A stretch of 64,000 nucleotides of DNA, taken from Zopfochytrium polystomum (Eukaryota; Chytridiomycota; Chytridiomycetes; Chytridiales; Chytridiaceae). The stretch covers positions 1 through 64,000 of the forward strand of contig JAIVFJ010000079.1 in the NCBI GenBank assembly GCA_025765615.1, written 5' to 3'. Shown piece by piece: positions 34,820 to 46,987 of this stretch; positions within the stretch are counted from its first letter, which is position 1, and each line of letters begins with the position of its first letter. A program made the position numbers and the translations under genes. The notes below the pieces were generated by a model. It was not told where the DNA came from, ran no database searches, and was given only the letters and a program-made list of their open reading frames with translations.

Positions 34820-37086
34820 TCAGTCGCACTGGGGGATCGTCACGCCGTCCTTGAGCCTCAAGTCCTTGTCAAACAACCCCCAGCTGGCCTCGCGCACGCT
34901 GTACGCCTCCTTCCACGGGCAGTCGAACGCCTCGAACCAAAAGTACCGTATCCCCGCCCGGTTCGCGGGGCACACCCACAAGTTCAGAAACGCGTTCATG
35001 TTCTCCACCGTCGGCACGCTCGCCTGGTAGCTCTCGTTCACGGGCGCCGTCGGCCACCCGATCTCGCTGATCATCGCCGATTTCCCCGTCTGGTTCGCCA
35101 GCCAGTTCAACCCCGTGCCGGGAGAGTTTAGCGACTTGATCGCAAAGTCCCATCCGGCGGTGGGGAGCACCCCCGCGAAAAAACGGGTGCACGTTCCCCC
35201 ACGCTTCGTCCGAGTGCGACAGGATCGTCGGGTACGTCGACCAGCTGTCCGCCACGTCCGTCGTCACCACCGATATGTGCCCGTACCCGTTCTCCCGCAG
35301 CCACCCGCGCGTCTTGTCGATCTCCTTGCCCAAGAACGCGACGGCCTGCGGCCCTTTGTCCGCCGCGCGCAGCAGCACCTCGTTCCCGACGCTGATATAC
35401 GAGATGTTCGCGCCGCCGTACTTTGCAACCACGCGGTATAGCTCCCGCCGCTGCCGGCTGATCATCGCCACGTCGTTGTCCTCCCAGAGCGTCAGCACCA
35501 CGGACAGGTTCGCGTTCAGCAGCCGCACCGCGTTGAGCGTAAAGTCCGCGACGAGGCAGTCCATCCCGTACAGCCGGATCCGCGTGGTTAGTTGCGACAT
35601 GAGTTTGACGTGGTTGAGAACGTCTTGTTGGGTGATGTAGCAGCCTTGGTCGTATTGCCCGCCAAAGGGCGGCGTGTAGTCGAGCCCGTAGAGTGACTTG
35701 TGGAGGTCCGGGTTCGGGGAGAGGGTCAGGTCCAGCGGCTTTTGGAGCGTGGAGGATGTGTGGGTGGAGTAGCGGATGAAGTAGACTGTCAGGGTGCCCG
35801 ACTGAGGAGGTGGGTTAGTGCTTCGTTGGATATGGGTCGCTGCAAGTGCAAGCAAGTCAGGTTGGATCGGGGGGGGACTCACCAGGGCAGCCAGAGTGAT
35901 GAACGCGAGAAGAATGAAAAACACGCGGCCGTTCTTTGCTGTTTTTTGCGATGGAGAACATGAGGTCAACGCTCTTTTTGTCGGGGGGCCGGAGGTTCAA
36001 CCGCGGATTTTTTTTTCGCTCACCAGTCCGCAGCCGGTCCATTTCCTCCCTCCGCCGCCGCAGACGCGGCGACGACACCTCCGCGTCGAACGCCTTTGCC
36101 GGCTTTCCCTTCCCATCGCCTTCCTCCTCCCACGCGCCGACATCATCGTCCTCGTCCGACTCGGAGTCCGGCATCGCAAACGACGAATGCGACACGTAGC
36201 TCCGCAGCATCGGCCTCCCACCGTTGCCGCCGCCGCCGCCGCCCAGCCACGACGACGTCTGCACCGACTCGCTAGGCGAGACGGCCCGCGCCGCGTCCCC
36301 GAACAACAACGACCCGGGGCTCGCTCGGCCCCCTACTGCAGACAGGGACACCGCGACGCTGCCGCCCCGAGCGTGCTGATGATGCTGATAATGATGATGC
36401 TGGGAGCGCGCGGACTCGGTGCGCGAGACGGACCAGCCCGCTGCCGCCGCCGCCGCCGCGGGGGACCCGGCGGACGCCGCCGGGGTGCAGCCGGACGTGC
36501 TGCCGTACCGTCGCACGCCAATGAACAACGACGAAGGCGACGACGACGAGGACGCCGACGAAGCCGACGACCCGCGTCGCGTCCGCGGTTGCGGGGTCGA
36601 TGCGCCGCCGCCGCTGGGCAGGACGGGAGACGACGACGACGACAGGGAAGACGACGACCCTCCCGCGTGGGATGCCGACGTCAGCCAGTGGTACGCGCTG
36701 GCCGACTTCGACAGCGCCCCCGCGTCGGAGCCGAGGCGCGAGTGGAGCGGCGGGGTCGCGCTTCCGGCGCCATTGAGGTTGTTGGTGTTGGTGCGGTCGT
36801 TGTGGTGGTGGTGATGCACGACGCCGACGGCGGCGGCCTTTGAGGAGGCACTGCTGCTGGGGGTGGTGGAGGCGGAGGTTGCGTGCGAGGAGGAGGCGGA
36901 GAGGGTGGGAGCGGGCGGGGTCCCACTGGCGGCGGCGGGGGTGGACGAGCGGCAGTGCGAAGAAGACGCGGGGCCCCCGTCGCTGGGGTCGCCGCTGGTG
37001 GAGTCGGCGGACGACGACGGAGAGGGAGCTGGTGTTGAGTCGTCGGGGGATGGGAGCGGGGTGTTGGGAGTGCTGGATGGCGGCAT
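34820..37086 (-). CDS. membrane-anchored GH17 endo-beta-1,3-glucanase (BtgC-like), one-base frameshift
   Basis: Exons 37086-36024, 35938-35883 and 35801-34820. The first encodes about 354 residues of Ser/Pro-rich, His-containing cytosolic sequence ending in a basic patch (RLRRRREEMDRLRT). The second encodes the membrane span (NGRVFFILLAFITLAAL). The third encodes the GH17 barrel: YGLDYTPPFGGQYDQGC, acid/base glutamate in SVGNEVLL and nucleophile glutamate in ISEIGWPT. This order matches fungal BtgC enzymes, type II membrane proteins acting on cell-wall beta-1,3-glucan. At 35178-35183 a run of six A (minus strand T) shifts the frame between NVHPFF and LPTAGWDFAIK; with five the domain would be continuous and the total about 699 residues. 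Either a sequencing indel or a recent loss-of-function mutation. Confidence 0.85.
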
Positions 37087-37385
37087 TAGTAGTAAGGAGG
37101 GTACGGAGGGGAGGGGCGAGTAGTAGTAGTAGTGTAGTGTGTGACTCCTTTTGCGAGCAGCAGCACCAGAAGGAGTTTTTTCTTTTCTTTCTCGTTCCTT
37201 TCTTCTTCTTCTTCTTCTTCTTCCTCTGCTTCTTCTTCTTCTTTAGCAAGCCCCAACACGCGCCGCGTGCCGCACGTGAGAGATCGATAAGCCTCAATCT
37301 GCAGTCTCTCTCTCTCTGTCTCTGCCTCTCTCTCTCACCACAGCGGCAAACACGGAGCATCGTTGTTTCCTTGTTCTTTCTTTCT

Positions 37386-37424
<39 letters not shown>

Positions 37425-38199
37425 TTCTGTCTGACTGTCTGTCTGTCTGTCTGTCTTTCTCTGTGCGTGCATTGATCGTCGCTGCTGTCTCCGTGTGTGT
37501 GTGTCTGTCCCCCGCGGCCGTTCGGCTCCCGCTCCTTCCCCTCCCTTCTTTTGCGCGCGTCATCTCCAATCAATCAGCTAATGCGCGGGGGCTTGGTTTC
37601 TGTGAAATGGGGCTGGGTTCGTTCGCTCTCGGCTGCATGTGGGGCTGACTGGGTGGTTGGCTGATGCGTGTGTGTGTGTGTGTGTGTGTGTGCGTGTGCG
37701 TGTGTGTGTGCGCGTGTGAGCGTAGCTTGTGTCGAGACGCATCGGGTGAATTCACCCGACCGCGACGACTCAAAACGTGCGTCCGCCTCCCCCGCGCGTG
37801 CGAAACGCGCAGGTCAGAGAGGGTGTGGCTGGCTGGCTGGCAGGCCCACCAAGCAACCTTCTGTCTTTCCGTCCATCTCGTGCTTTCTTTCGTGTCGGTC
37901 ACCCCCCTCACGTCCAAGCGCGATCGCTATCTTCTCTCTCCGTCTCCACGCCCAGCCATGGTTTTTTTTTTTTTGCACTGTTGTCCGTCCCCGCTCTCCT
38001 CCGCGATATTCGATTCCTGGTTGGGTTTGCTTGCAGGGCTTGTGGCTGACTTGCTCTCTACGTCTGTCTGTCTGTTTGTCTGTCTGTATGGGTGGACTGT
38101 AAGGCGCTTCAGCGCAGGGGTGACGATCTATGACGACAAAATGACGGATGGCCGGGGGAAGGCACCACACGGTTCGCAAAGCAGCTTTAAAGCCCCGCA

Positions 38200-38230
<31 letters not shown>

Positions 38231-38525
38231 GTGAGAGAAGGGTCAGGCCACTGTGCCACACTTGTGCCACACTTTCTCACGTGCATAACCCAATTGAAAA
38301 CACAAGGTGTGATCACTTCCCCCCTTCCCCAACGCCCGGCTCCATCTGTTCGACCACATTGCGAGGTGTGTATTTACCTTCCTGACCTTCTTGTACGTAA
38401 TAGACACCCCGACCCACCCACCCTCGGCTCGGCTCGACTCGACTAAATGGACCACATGACCTGCGGCACGGGCTTGGGATTCGCCGAAACGACGCCACCC
38501 AAACCTCCCTCACCAACCCCCCCTT
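37087..38525. other. gene-free, microsatellite-rich region
   Basis: Contains TTC repeats (about 37199-37243), a CTGT repeat (37386-37460), a GT repeat (37667-37720) and a 24-nt T run (38207-38230). Probably the GH17 promoter side and 3' region of the isomerase. No gene seen. Confidence 0.7.
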
Positions 38526-39605
38526 TCACAGTTTCGCCGCAGCCCCCATCACGCCCGTTCGCAAAAGCGGCACGGCCTCCCGGTACATCTCCTCCTTCAA
38601 CCCCCGAATTGCGATCCCGGCCCTCGCCTTGGGCGCCACCTTGCGCGCCAGCGCTTTCGCGCCCGCAATCGTCTCCGCGCTACCCGTGTGCGCCTCGTCC
38701 ACGAACCCGCCTTTGATCGCTTCGGCCTTTTTTTTAAAAAAAAAACAATACAAAAGGAAATCAATGATGGTTGTTGCGAAAGGGGAAAAGGGTTTGGTAT
38801 TTTTTTTTTATTACCGCCGAGAACCGTTCCCCGAGCAGAATCATCTGCGTGAGGTACGCCGGGGACGAAACTTTGGCTCGGATGAGCGACATCAGGGACG
38901 CCGGGATCGCCATCTTGAGGTCGATCTCGTTCATGCAGATGAACCCGCGGTCGCCGCGCATCACGCGAAAGTCGTGCGCGAGCGCCAGGAGGCAGCCACC
39001 GGCGAAGGCGTGGCCGGATACGGCTGCCGGGCGGGGGGTGTTTGATGCGGTTGATACGGGGGGGGGGCGGGGTGCGGGAGGGGGAGGGAGGGGCGTCAGA
39101 GTTAGACGGAGTGTTCAGTGAGAATAGAGCCATGAGGGAGTTGATAGTTGCCTGCGACGGTCGGGATGCGGAAAGACATGATCCGGCCGAGAAGCTGCGA
39201 CGCCTCGCTTGAGGAGCGTTTTGCCCAGACAGGGTGAGACGCCAAATCGTCGGAAACGCATCAGAGTTCTCACATCAAGTACTGCCCCGAGATCAACGAA
39301 AGATCCAAACCGTTGCTAAAGTACTGCCTCGCAAACAAGAGGAAAGAGTTAAACCTCGCTATGAGCGCCATGCCCCTCGGCCTCGGACGGTGTCTTACCT
39401 TGGACGCAGGGTCCACGACGGTGACCAGCGCCGCGTCCTCGGCGTCGCCGGCGTCCTCGACCGTCTTTTCGATGTAGTCCAGCGCGGCGTTGAAGCCGTC
39501 CAGGAACGCCCGCGTGAAGCGGTTCTCGCCGTCCAGGAGCGCCACGACGAACAGCGGGCCGTCGCGGGTCAGGACCACCGATGTCGAACTTGTCAGGCCG
39601 GGCAT
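38526..39605 (-). CDS. enoyl-CoA delta-isomerase/hydratase family protein, five exons
   Basis: Exons 39605-39399, 39323-39274, 39207-39152, 39023-38815 and 38726-38526 join in phase to 240 residues. The crotonase fold is clear: YFSNGLDLSLI (first oxyanion-hole region), IPTVAAVSGHAFAGGCLLAL (CoA-binding loop and second oxyanion hole), DFRVM, and FICMNEIDLKMAIP, as in peroxisomal ECI/PECI isomerases that move double bonds during beta-oxidation of unsaturated fatty acids. The last three residues, AKL, fit the PTS1 pattern, so a peroxisomal location is likely. Intron 3 begins with GC (GCAG|GCAACT), a GC-AG intron; the others are GT-AG. It is divergent from USB1 with a 393-bp shared upstream region. 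Confidence 0.87.
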
Positions 39606-39998
39606 GGTGGCGTCCGTGGCCCGAAATCAATGTGAGATTTTTCTCGTTTTCTCAATCCCATCCCCCGCCTGCAGACAAAATACATTCGTTGGCGGGGTGG
39701 TATCGAGTCATGATCATCAAAAGAACCTTCGACTCGCAAACCTTCTCCTTGTCGGTTGAAACCCAAAGCTTTGCGTGCGCAAGCTGGCGAAAAAGGTGAA
39801 AAAAGGAGCAGGCGTTGCCCGGCGCTCGAGAAGTTGTGGGCGTGAGCTCAGGGAGTGCAACGCCCGGCTGCAACGCTGCCTGCGAGGGAGCGGGAGGTTG
39901 TGGGATTGTCAGACCCAAAAACCCATCGTCGAACTTGTCAGTGGGAGGCGTGGCTGATCCATTCTCGAGATTTTTTTTTTCCACTTTTGGCTGCGACG

Positions 39999-41418
39999 AT
40001 GAAGCGGCTGGTGGCGTACGACCGCAGCGATGACGACGACGACGAGGACGCCAACGGCGGGCCTGGCCGAGTCGCGAGGGGCGCGGCGAGGGCGGCAGCA
40101 CCCGCAGCAGCATCGGTCGGCGGCGGGATCGAACGGATGCGGGGCGCTGGCGCGTTGCGGGGAAAGGGTGCGTTCGGGATGCCGGCACTTCGTCCTCTAA
40201 CCCCCCGCACGCGCTCGCAGCAGTCTCCCCGCAATCCAGTGCCGCTACGTCGACTCGGTCCGATGCGTCGTCGCGCGCAAAGAAGGTCAAGAAAGAGCGG
40301 TAGGTGTGGAGCGGAACTTTTGGAGGGGGTGGCGGGTTCCTTACACGATACGGTTTTCAACGTCAGTGGCACCGGCAAGCTACCCGCGCCTGTTCTCCCC
40401 GATGGACTGCGCGACCGGTACAAGGAGAAGGGTGAGGTGGTTGTTTGGTCGGGGCATTGGCACCAAATAACCTGCGAACGAACTTCTTTCCCCTCACAGT
40501 GGAGGCGAAGCTCCACGCATCGTCGGGACATCCCGTCACGTTCGTCCCGGGGAACTGGTCGACCGTGGTTTTTGTGGCTGGTAAACTACCCGATGCCCCC
40601 AAACCAGGGAAATAGTCGCTCCCGCTCATTTCCTAGGTTTTGTTTCGAACCCACCTTTTTCTTTGTAAAATCATCATGGAGTCAGGTGCACCGACGAATT
40701 CTCCGCGCTCGTGCAGGAAGTCTTGACCGAAGCGACCCGCCTTGTTCCGTCGCTTACGCCTGTCGCGCCGGTCGGCGGCGGTCTTCACATCAGTCTGTCA
40801 AGGACTATTTTCTTGAAGGCATTTCACGTCGACAAGTTTAACGACGCGTTGAAGGAGGGCGTCGTTGACTGCAAGAGGTGATGGCCCCGAGGGGAGGAAT
40901 GAAGAGCGGTGGAAAACGGCTGACGAGCCAAGGCAGGTTTTCGATTTCGTTCACGCGATTGAGCTGTTACGTGAACGACGACGGAACGAGATCGTTCTTG
41001 AGCTTTGACGTGGGCGCTGGTCACGCTGACGTAGGTTTGATTAGATTCCGCCTTTTTGCCCTGCCTCTTAATAACTTTTGATGCCCAGCTGGCATCGGCT
41101 CTGTCGCGCGTCGACGCTGCTGTCAAGAAACTCGATCAACCCACATTCTATGAGGTAAGCGACTTGGTCGTCTTGAGGCATCAGGGGTGCTTGCAAATGT
41201 CCTGCCGAAGTGACTTGGACCCCGTACCCCTCAACACAAAGGACCCCAAGTTCCACGCGAGCGTCGGCTGGGCGCCGGACAAGGCGGCCCTGGACGACCG
41301 GATCGCCGACGAGCTCGACGTCAAATTCGCGCCCCGCCTGTCCGAGTTTTCGTTCTACGTCACCGAGGTCGTTTGCCGGACCATGAACAGGGATTTCAAG
41401 TTTCCGTTGCGTGCGTGA
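39999..41418 (+). CDS. USB1: U6 snRNA 3'-5' exoribonuclease / phosphodiesterase (Usb1), eight exons
   Basis: A 2H phosphoesterase that trims and modifies the 3' end of U6 snRNA in the nucleus. Predicted exons: 39999-40167, 40221-40299, 40367-40431, 40500-40580, 40682-about 40861, about 40915-41030, 41089-41154, 41242-41418. An acidic/low-complexity N-terminus is followed by HPVTFVPGNWSTVVFVA, the first H-x-S in GGGLHISLSRT, the Usb1-typical LSCYVNDDGTRSFLS, and the second H-x-S in KFHASVGWAP. Both catalytic tetrapeptides are intact. The exon 5/6 join is uncertain: the good donor at 40879 is one base out of frame, while a weaker donor at 40862 with an acceptor at about 40914 keeps phase. Confidence 0.87.
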
Positions 41419-41781
41419 TGTTTGTGGGAATGTGGGTGGGAGCCGGTGGCGCGGAAGTATTTTCAGCTTAACACTGTTCGCGATGTTTTGCACCGACAAT
41501 TGGGGGGCTGTGTGTGTGACAGCGCGGGATGACTGCTCCTCCACCCTTACCCTCCTCCTCCTCCTCCTTCCCTTCCCCTCCTGTCCGAGCGATGCCTGCC
41601 ATCCATCGTTAGGCGGCGTCTTTCGTCGTGGGGTCAGGCCGGGCCAGCTCGATCGATCGATCGTGGGCGGTGGCACCCCACCATTCAGCCCGATCCCAAT
41701 GGGCGCCTCAAAAAGTTTTTTTCGACGGATGTGCGAAGTTGGGACCGGAAATCGGTTTGTTTACACTTTTTGTTGCAAAAG

Positions 41782-44626
41782 ATGTCGCCCTGTTCATCCC
41801 CTCCAAGCCCGGCCCCGACCTCACTACCCAGCCCCGCCCTATCCGCCTCCGCTGCGTCCACGACCGCAGCACCGCATCTGCCCGCTACTGCTGCCTCGTC
41901 ATCGCTCTCTTCGTCACTATCATCGTCATCGTCATTATCATCATCGTCGTCCGCTGTCGTTGCTGGTGCAAAGGCGAAACCCCGTGCATCCTCCGCCGCC
42001 TCCTCCTCCTCAGGCGCAGTATCGTCGACGCGGCCCGCCGCTCTCACAAGAAGATGGTTTACTGTTTGCATTCGATCCCCAGGCCTCCGCACCCAACCCT
42101 GCCTCCATAATCCCAGCTTACACCCAACCTCACCCATCCCCTCCCTCACGATAATCCCCCCGCGCCCAAACAGGTCCTGCGAAACCTGCCGCCGCCGCAA
42201 GCTGAAATGCGAGGGCGAGCGCCCGACTTGCTACTACTGCGCAACCCGCAACTTTGAGTGCGTCTACATCGGCACCCGCCTGCGCGCCGACATTGACGCA
42301 AAAAAGCGCGCGCGATCCCAAAAGCTGTCGCTTCCGCGCCCGACGCAGACGCAGACGCCGCTGGACCCGAGAACGTGGCAATTTGCCGTCCAATCGGGAA
42401 TCCCGTCCGTCTTTGATCGGTTCCCGCTCCCGATCGCAATGACCCCGCCGCCCACCAGATCGTACGACGTGCCGTTCCGCCCGCGACCGGACGCGCCGGC
42501 GCGGGAAGAGCTGGATTTGATCGAGGAGTTTTTCGAGCGCGCCACGTTGGTGTCGGGCGTCATCCACAAGCGGACGTATTTGTTAAAGTTCGAAACGATG
42601 CCGTCTTACCTTCGGTTAGTAGGGTGATTTCTTCCAAACTTTTTTGTGTGCTTATCTCGGTGGGATCCAACCAGGTACGCCGTCTGTGCGGCCGGCTCGG
42701 GCAACCTTCCCTTCTCTCCCAGACGCCAAGAGGTGACCGATTGGTATGCGGAGCAAGCAATCACGGGACTCGACGTCGCCCTCAAGTATCCTTGTTTTGA
42801 GTGCATGCAAGCTCTTCTCATTCTTCCAGCTACACCCTCATGTGAGTGCCAGACGCTGTTTGGACGGGTTCGTTTCCAATCAACATCGGCGTCTTTCCTT
42901 CTTCTTCCGCAGACACTGCGCCAGGGTACCATTCAGAAAACTTGAAAAAGCTGGTAAGGAGAACCTTCTGTTTGAACCACCTACTGACTGATCGGGCAAT
43001 CGTCGCAGGCTGTTTTCCTTCGGCTGAATATCGACCCCGATTACCTTCCCGATCTGGCGAGTTTGAGCTGGGCAGAGAAAGAGGCGCGACGTCGGTGTTG
43101 GTGGCATCTCTATATCGAGGATCACAGTTAAGACCGGATTCGATATTGAAGCGACAGAATTCTAAACCTTGCCACTCACTCTCATTTTCTTTCGCTGTCG
43201 CACAGCTTTCAGCACCGTGCTGTACCGCACACCTGCCCTGAACCAAAGCATGTCAGCCGTAAAACCCGCGTGTCCAGAAGGACTTTGGACATGCTCGAAG
43301 CCTGTCACCTCCCCCAGCACCGCGCCGAACTACACGGTCGACGCGTACAGCCCCGTCAACTGGCACGCCAAACTCGTCGAGATCTTCCACCGCGTGGGTC
43401 AGACCTCCCGTGCCTCCTCCGACGACGTCAGCGGCGGCGACCAGTCGCTCCGGCTTCGCGAGCAGGAGCTCGAAGTGGAGCTCCTCGGCTGGTGGAGCAC
43501 GATCCCGGCGTCGTTCTGGCGGGTCGTCGAAACCGACGACGACCTCTACGAGGCGATGGTCGACGACCCCGGTACCTGGCTGTACGCTATGAACCTCTTC
43601 TTCCTGTACCACAGCGCCGTGTGCTGGCTGATGCGTCGCAAAATGCTCGTCTACCTCCGCGACCTGTCCTCCGCGACAACCGTCTCCGCGGACTCCCAGG
43701 AGGACGAGCTCGACCAGCTGGACAACCAAGCCGCGTTCGCGATGGCGCTGCGATCCGCGGAACGCATCGCAAGACTCATTTCGCTGTTGAACCGCACCAA
43801 CGCGTTCACACACCGCCTCCCGGACCTCACCGTCTACTTTAGCTCGCAAGCCGTCGTCACCCTCCTCAGCGCCCACCTCGCCCTCTCCACCCGCTCCACC
43901 CGCCACCGCTACTGGCACTTTCACCTCGGCGGCGCCTGCGATACCAGCGTCTCTCCGTCCCCGCCGCTGCTCGACCCGTCCGCAGACGAAATCGGCGCAT
44001 GGGCACAGTGGATCGAGTACTACCTCTGGCTCCTCAAATCCATGACCTCCTCCCGCACCGTCTCCCGCCTCTTCGCCCGGTTCTTTTACAAACTCGCCGA
44101 CAGGGCCCGCCTCGGCGACTGGCGATACCTCGACGGCATCGACGCAAACAGCTCCTCCCTCCTCCAGGACGTCGGACTCCCCGACGGACGCGGGGACTCG
44201 GGGAAGGTGCCCGCGAGACACCCGGCGGACGCCAGCGCGAGGCCGTACGCGGAAACGGGGAACGTGATGGTCTTGACGGTGCGCAGCTTTATTGGTGCGT
44301 TCCGCGCCGCCACGGAGATCGGGAGGGCCGCCACACCGCCCCCGCCGCCGCCTCCGCCGACGACGACAACGGCGCCCCCGGACTCTGCGTTGCTTGGGGG
44401 AGGGCTGTCGTCGTGGTCCGCGATCGACCTTGCGCAGTGGGCCGCCGCGACGACGTCCCCGACCGCGGGGAGCTTGCCGCAGGTCGGCTTCTTCGTGACG
44501 GGCAACCGGATGATCGGCGCGGACGGCGGCCTGCGGGAGGCCGGGGAAAAGGCTTTGGCGGCTGGCGCGGACGGCGGCTCGGATATCGCCGAGTGGCTGG
44601 ACTGGCTGAGCACCCGATCGCATTGA
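41782..44626 (+). CDS. Zn(II)2Cys6 transcription factor with fungal-specific regulatory domain
   Basis: Exons 41782-42614, 42675-42841, 42913-42953, 43009-43126 and 43206-44626 join in phase to about 859 residues. A Ser/Ala-rich N-terminus precedes the binuclear zinc cluster: SCETCRRRKLKCEGERPTC then YYCATRNFEC, six cysteines in the standard spacing. The middle homology region follows (EFFERATLVSGVIHKRTYL, ECMQALLIL, then AVFLRLNIDPDYLPDL and EARRRCWWHLYIEDH). The long last exon is helical and ends with a Pro/Thr linker and a helical tail. A further intron is possible just before the cluster (about 42056-42170), since that stretch has no coding bias but no stop. Target genes unknown. Confidence 0.88.
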
Positions 44627-45002
44627 CGGCTTCAAGGGGAGGCACCGGACTTGGTAGTTCCCTCTTGCTATGTTACTTGTAGGATTTATTTTGTCAACGC
44701 AAAAAAAAAAAATTATAATAGATTGCATCATATTTGTTTCAGATTAACCACTCCGCGCCTTCCCTTCGTACCCCCACACCACCTGAGCGTTTGGGGCGGG
44801 TTTACCGATTACCCCTCGTGTTCGAGGCCGTGTTTGGTTTTGAACGGAACGACCACGATACAAGCGTTGAAGCTGCCCGGGGGGCTAAAAGAAAGGAAGA
44901 ATTGTCTCGTTTTATTTCCAACCATCCACTTCGTCGACTTTATCACACGCACTCACACGCACACACTACACACACCGAGACATCCACTTAGGCGAAACCC
45001 AA
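44627..45002. other. intergenic, no gene seen
   Basis: Short AT-rich region with an A run near 44701, between two genes on the same strand. Confidence 0.65.
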
Positions 45003-46649
45003 ATGCGAGTATCCCTCATCGGCCGACTCTTGATGATGGTGCTGGTCAGCAGCACGATCAGCGCCAGTGGCTTGACGGCCATGGCCCAGATCGAGTCGGC
45101 CCTGCGTGATCGCAGCGCTTCGCGGCCCCCAGACTCGTCGTCGCTCTTCGTACTGGGGAGCGTCTTCTTCACTCACTGCCTCAGCTTTTCCACCTACTTG
45201 GCGCTGCTGGACTGGCGCGAGCTCGGCTTGCGAAGGTTTCTGGAACCGCTGGCAGTGTTTGGGCTTGGCACCGTTTCGTACGCCGCGCTGTCGGCGGCTT
45301 TGGTCGCGTTGGCGACCCAGAAAACGGCGGTCGTGGTTGTGGCGCCGTTTTTGCGGGTCTTCTGTAGGGTTCGACGATTGACGGAAGCGCATGCTGCGAA
45401 TCGGCGACTAAAATTTGTTTTTCCCGAATGATCGCCACCCCCAATTCAGGTGTGACGTTCACTACTTTTACAAATTCACCAAGCTGCCACGAATCCGGTT
45501 TGGCCAAGCTACTCGAGTACTTTTGCTTCGCGATCGTCGACGCCTTGATCAACGCCGCGTCAATCTGGCTCGCCGCTTTCCTCGTCAGCGTCCCGGACTT
45601 GGCCGACGCCGCGCACGTTTCGAGCGTCCTTATATCCTTGCCGCTCGTCATCGCGACGCTGGCCCTCGAGCAGCTGGCGTACTGGCACATTGCCAAAACA
45701 ATCGACCGAACAATGTTCGCCGAAAACAGTGTTGAGGAAAAGATCCGCTCGGCGTCGAGCGCCGTGGTCGCGTCCATGGCTACACTAGCGATATCAAAGG
45801 ACGCGGCGCGAAATGCGACGGCGACGGGGCCTCTGAGGACCAGCGCCGTTCTTCACAAAGTTTTGCCCGCGATGATCGTAACTGCGTGTGAGGATCTTTT
45901 TTTGTTTCGGCACTTGAACAAAATGGCTAACCCGCAAAACAGTCTATCACACCTGCGCAGTCGCTACAACCCTCAGAGCATCAGCAGACCAAGAGTCCGG
46001 ATTTTACCTAGTCGCGGCGGGGCTAGTCCTGTTCCAACCGATGCAAAACCTCCTCGTCCTGCTCTGGCTACTGTACAAGTCACGGCACGACGCAGCCCTC
46101 CCACCAATAGAAAGAACGCTGCGAATCGTACGCGATCGGTACCAGCCCCAAATCATCGTAAACCACCGGCTGGCCAGCCACTGCGCCGAAGCCAGCGCGC
46201 TGCTGGGAGTCCTCTTCTTCTTCGTCCCCGACACCCGCGCCCAGCGGCTGGCCGACGCCTGCGCTGACAGGTTCGCGTCGCTCCGGGCGGCTCGAGTGGG
46301 GGGGCGATGGGCACTCATCGTTCTCGGCGAGCTCTTGGTCGACGCAGGGCTCTACTTCTTTTATGGCTGGCTGACCAGGTGGCGCGGATCCGGCCGCCTG
46401 GGCCGCGTGCGCGACTTGGTTTCGATTTCCGCTCCGGACGGCGCGGACGACGCGGACGACGAGGCGAACAATGAGAGACCCGCCGCCGCGGGGGAAGCGC
46501 AGTTTGTTTGGTTTTTGATCGCGTGCACTCTTGGCTTTTCGTCCTGCGTCAGCGTCTGCGCCGGTGTGGCGTACGTCAAGGGTCTGTTTGGAAGCCAAGC
46601 GTGCAATATGATTGGCGGGGTGAGCCCCGGTGGGTTTGTAGAGTCCTGA
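45003..46649 (+). CDS. multi-pass membrane protein of unknown function, three exons
   Basis: Exons 45003-45363, 45450-45887 and 45943-46649 join in phase to 501 residues. About eight or nine hydrophobic segments are visible, among them LIGRLLMMVLVSSTI, LFVLGSVFFTHCLSF, PLAVFGLGTVSYAAL, AAFLVSVPDLADA, VLISLPLVIATLAL, FYLVAAGLVLF, NLLVLLWLLY, LGVLFFFV, WALIVLGELLV and WFLIACTLGFSS. Loops include a charged segment (PPIERTLRIVRDRY) and an acidic loop (DGADDADDEANNE). No signature of a transporter or receptor family is recognised. The splice joins all use GT-AG and restore hydrophobic continuity. Confidence 0.7.
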
Positions 46650-46913
46650 ATGGTCCGTAGCCGTCTAGGATCGTACCCTTGAGAAAATAATCATTTCGAG
46701 GCCCCGCCGACGCTGACGCGGAGGGACCATGCACCAAAGCGCCGACAAGCTGCGGGCACCAGAACGGGGAGGGGGGAATTTAACAGTGGAGGGAGGCTAG
46801 GGATCTTTCTTTTGAACCACTTTTTTTCTGCGTTCTTGAACATTTCCGTTGCTTTGCGGATGGAAAGAAGTCGCTTATCATAATTTAGTTTGACGGATTG
46901 GATAAGTAGTGGA

Positions 46914-46987
46914 GCTACCGTGGCGCAACTGGTTAGCGCGTGCGGCTGTTAACCGCAAGGTTGGTGGTTCAAGTCCACCCGGTAGCG
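46914..46987 (+). tRNA. tRNA-Asn (GTT)
   Basis: Acceptor GCTACCG pairs with CGGTAGC, discriminator G. The anticodon loop TGTTAAC gives GTT. Canonical D arm (GCGCAACTGGTTAGCGC) and T arm (GTGG-TTCAAGT-CCAC). 74 nt. Confidence 0.94.

Noticed and set aside
35857..37086. Separate Ser-rich gene upstream of the glucanase
   Set aside because: A donor at 36023 and acceptor at 35939 join it in phase to the membrane span and GH17 domain, giving the known BtgC arrangement, so it is one gene.
42786..42829. Short intron after DVALK in the Zn-cluster gene
   Set aside because: Splicing there breaks the phase of the next exon; reading through gives ECMQALLIL, which matches the regulatory domain.
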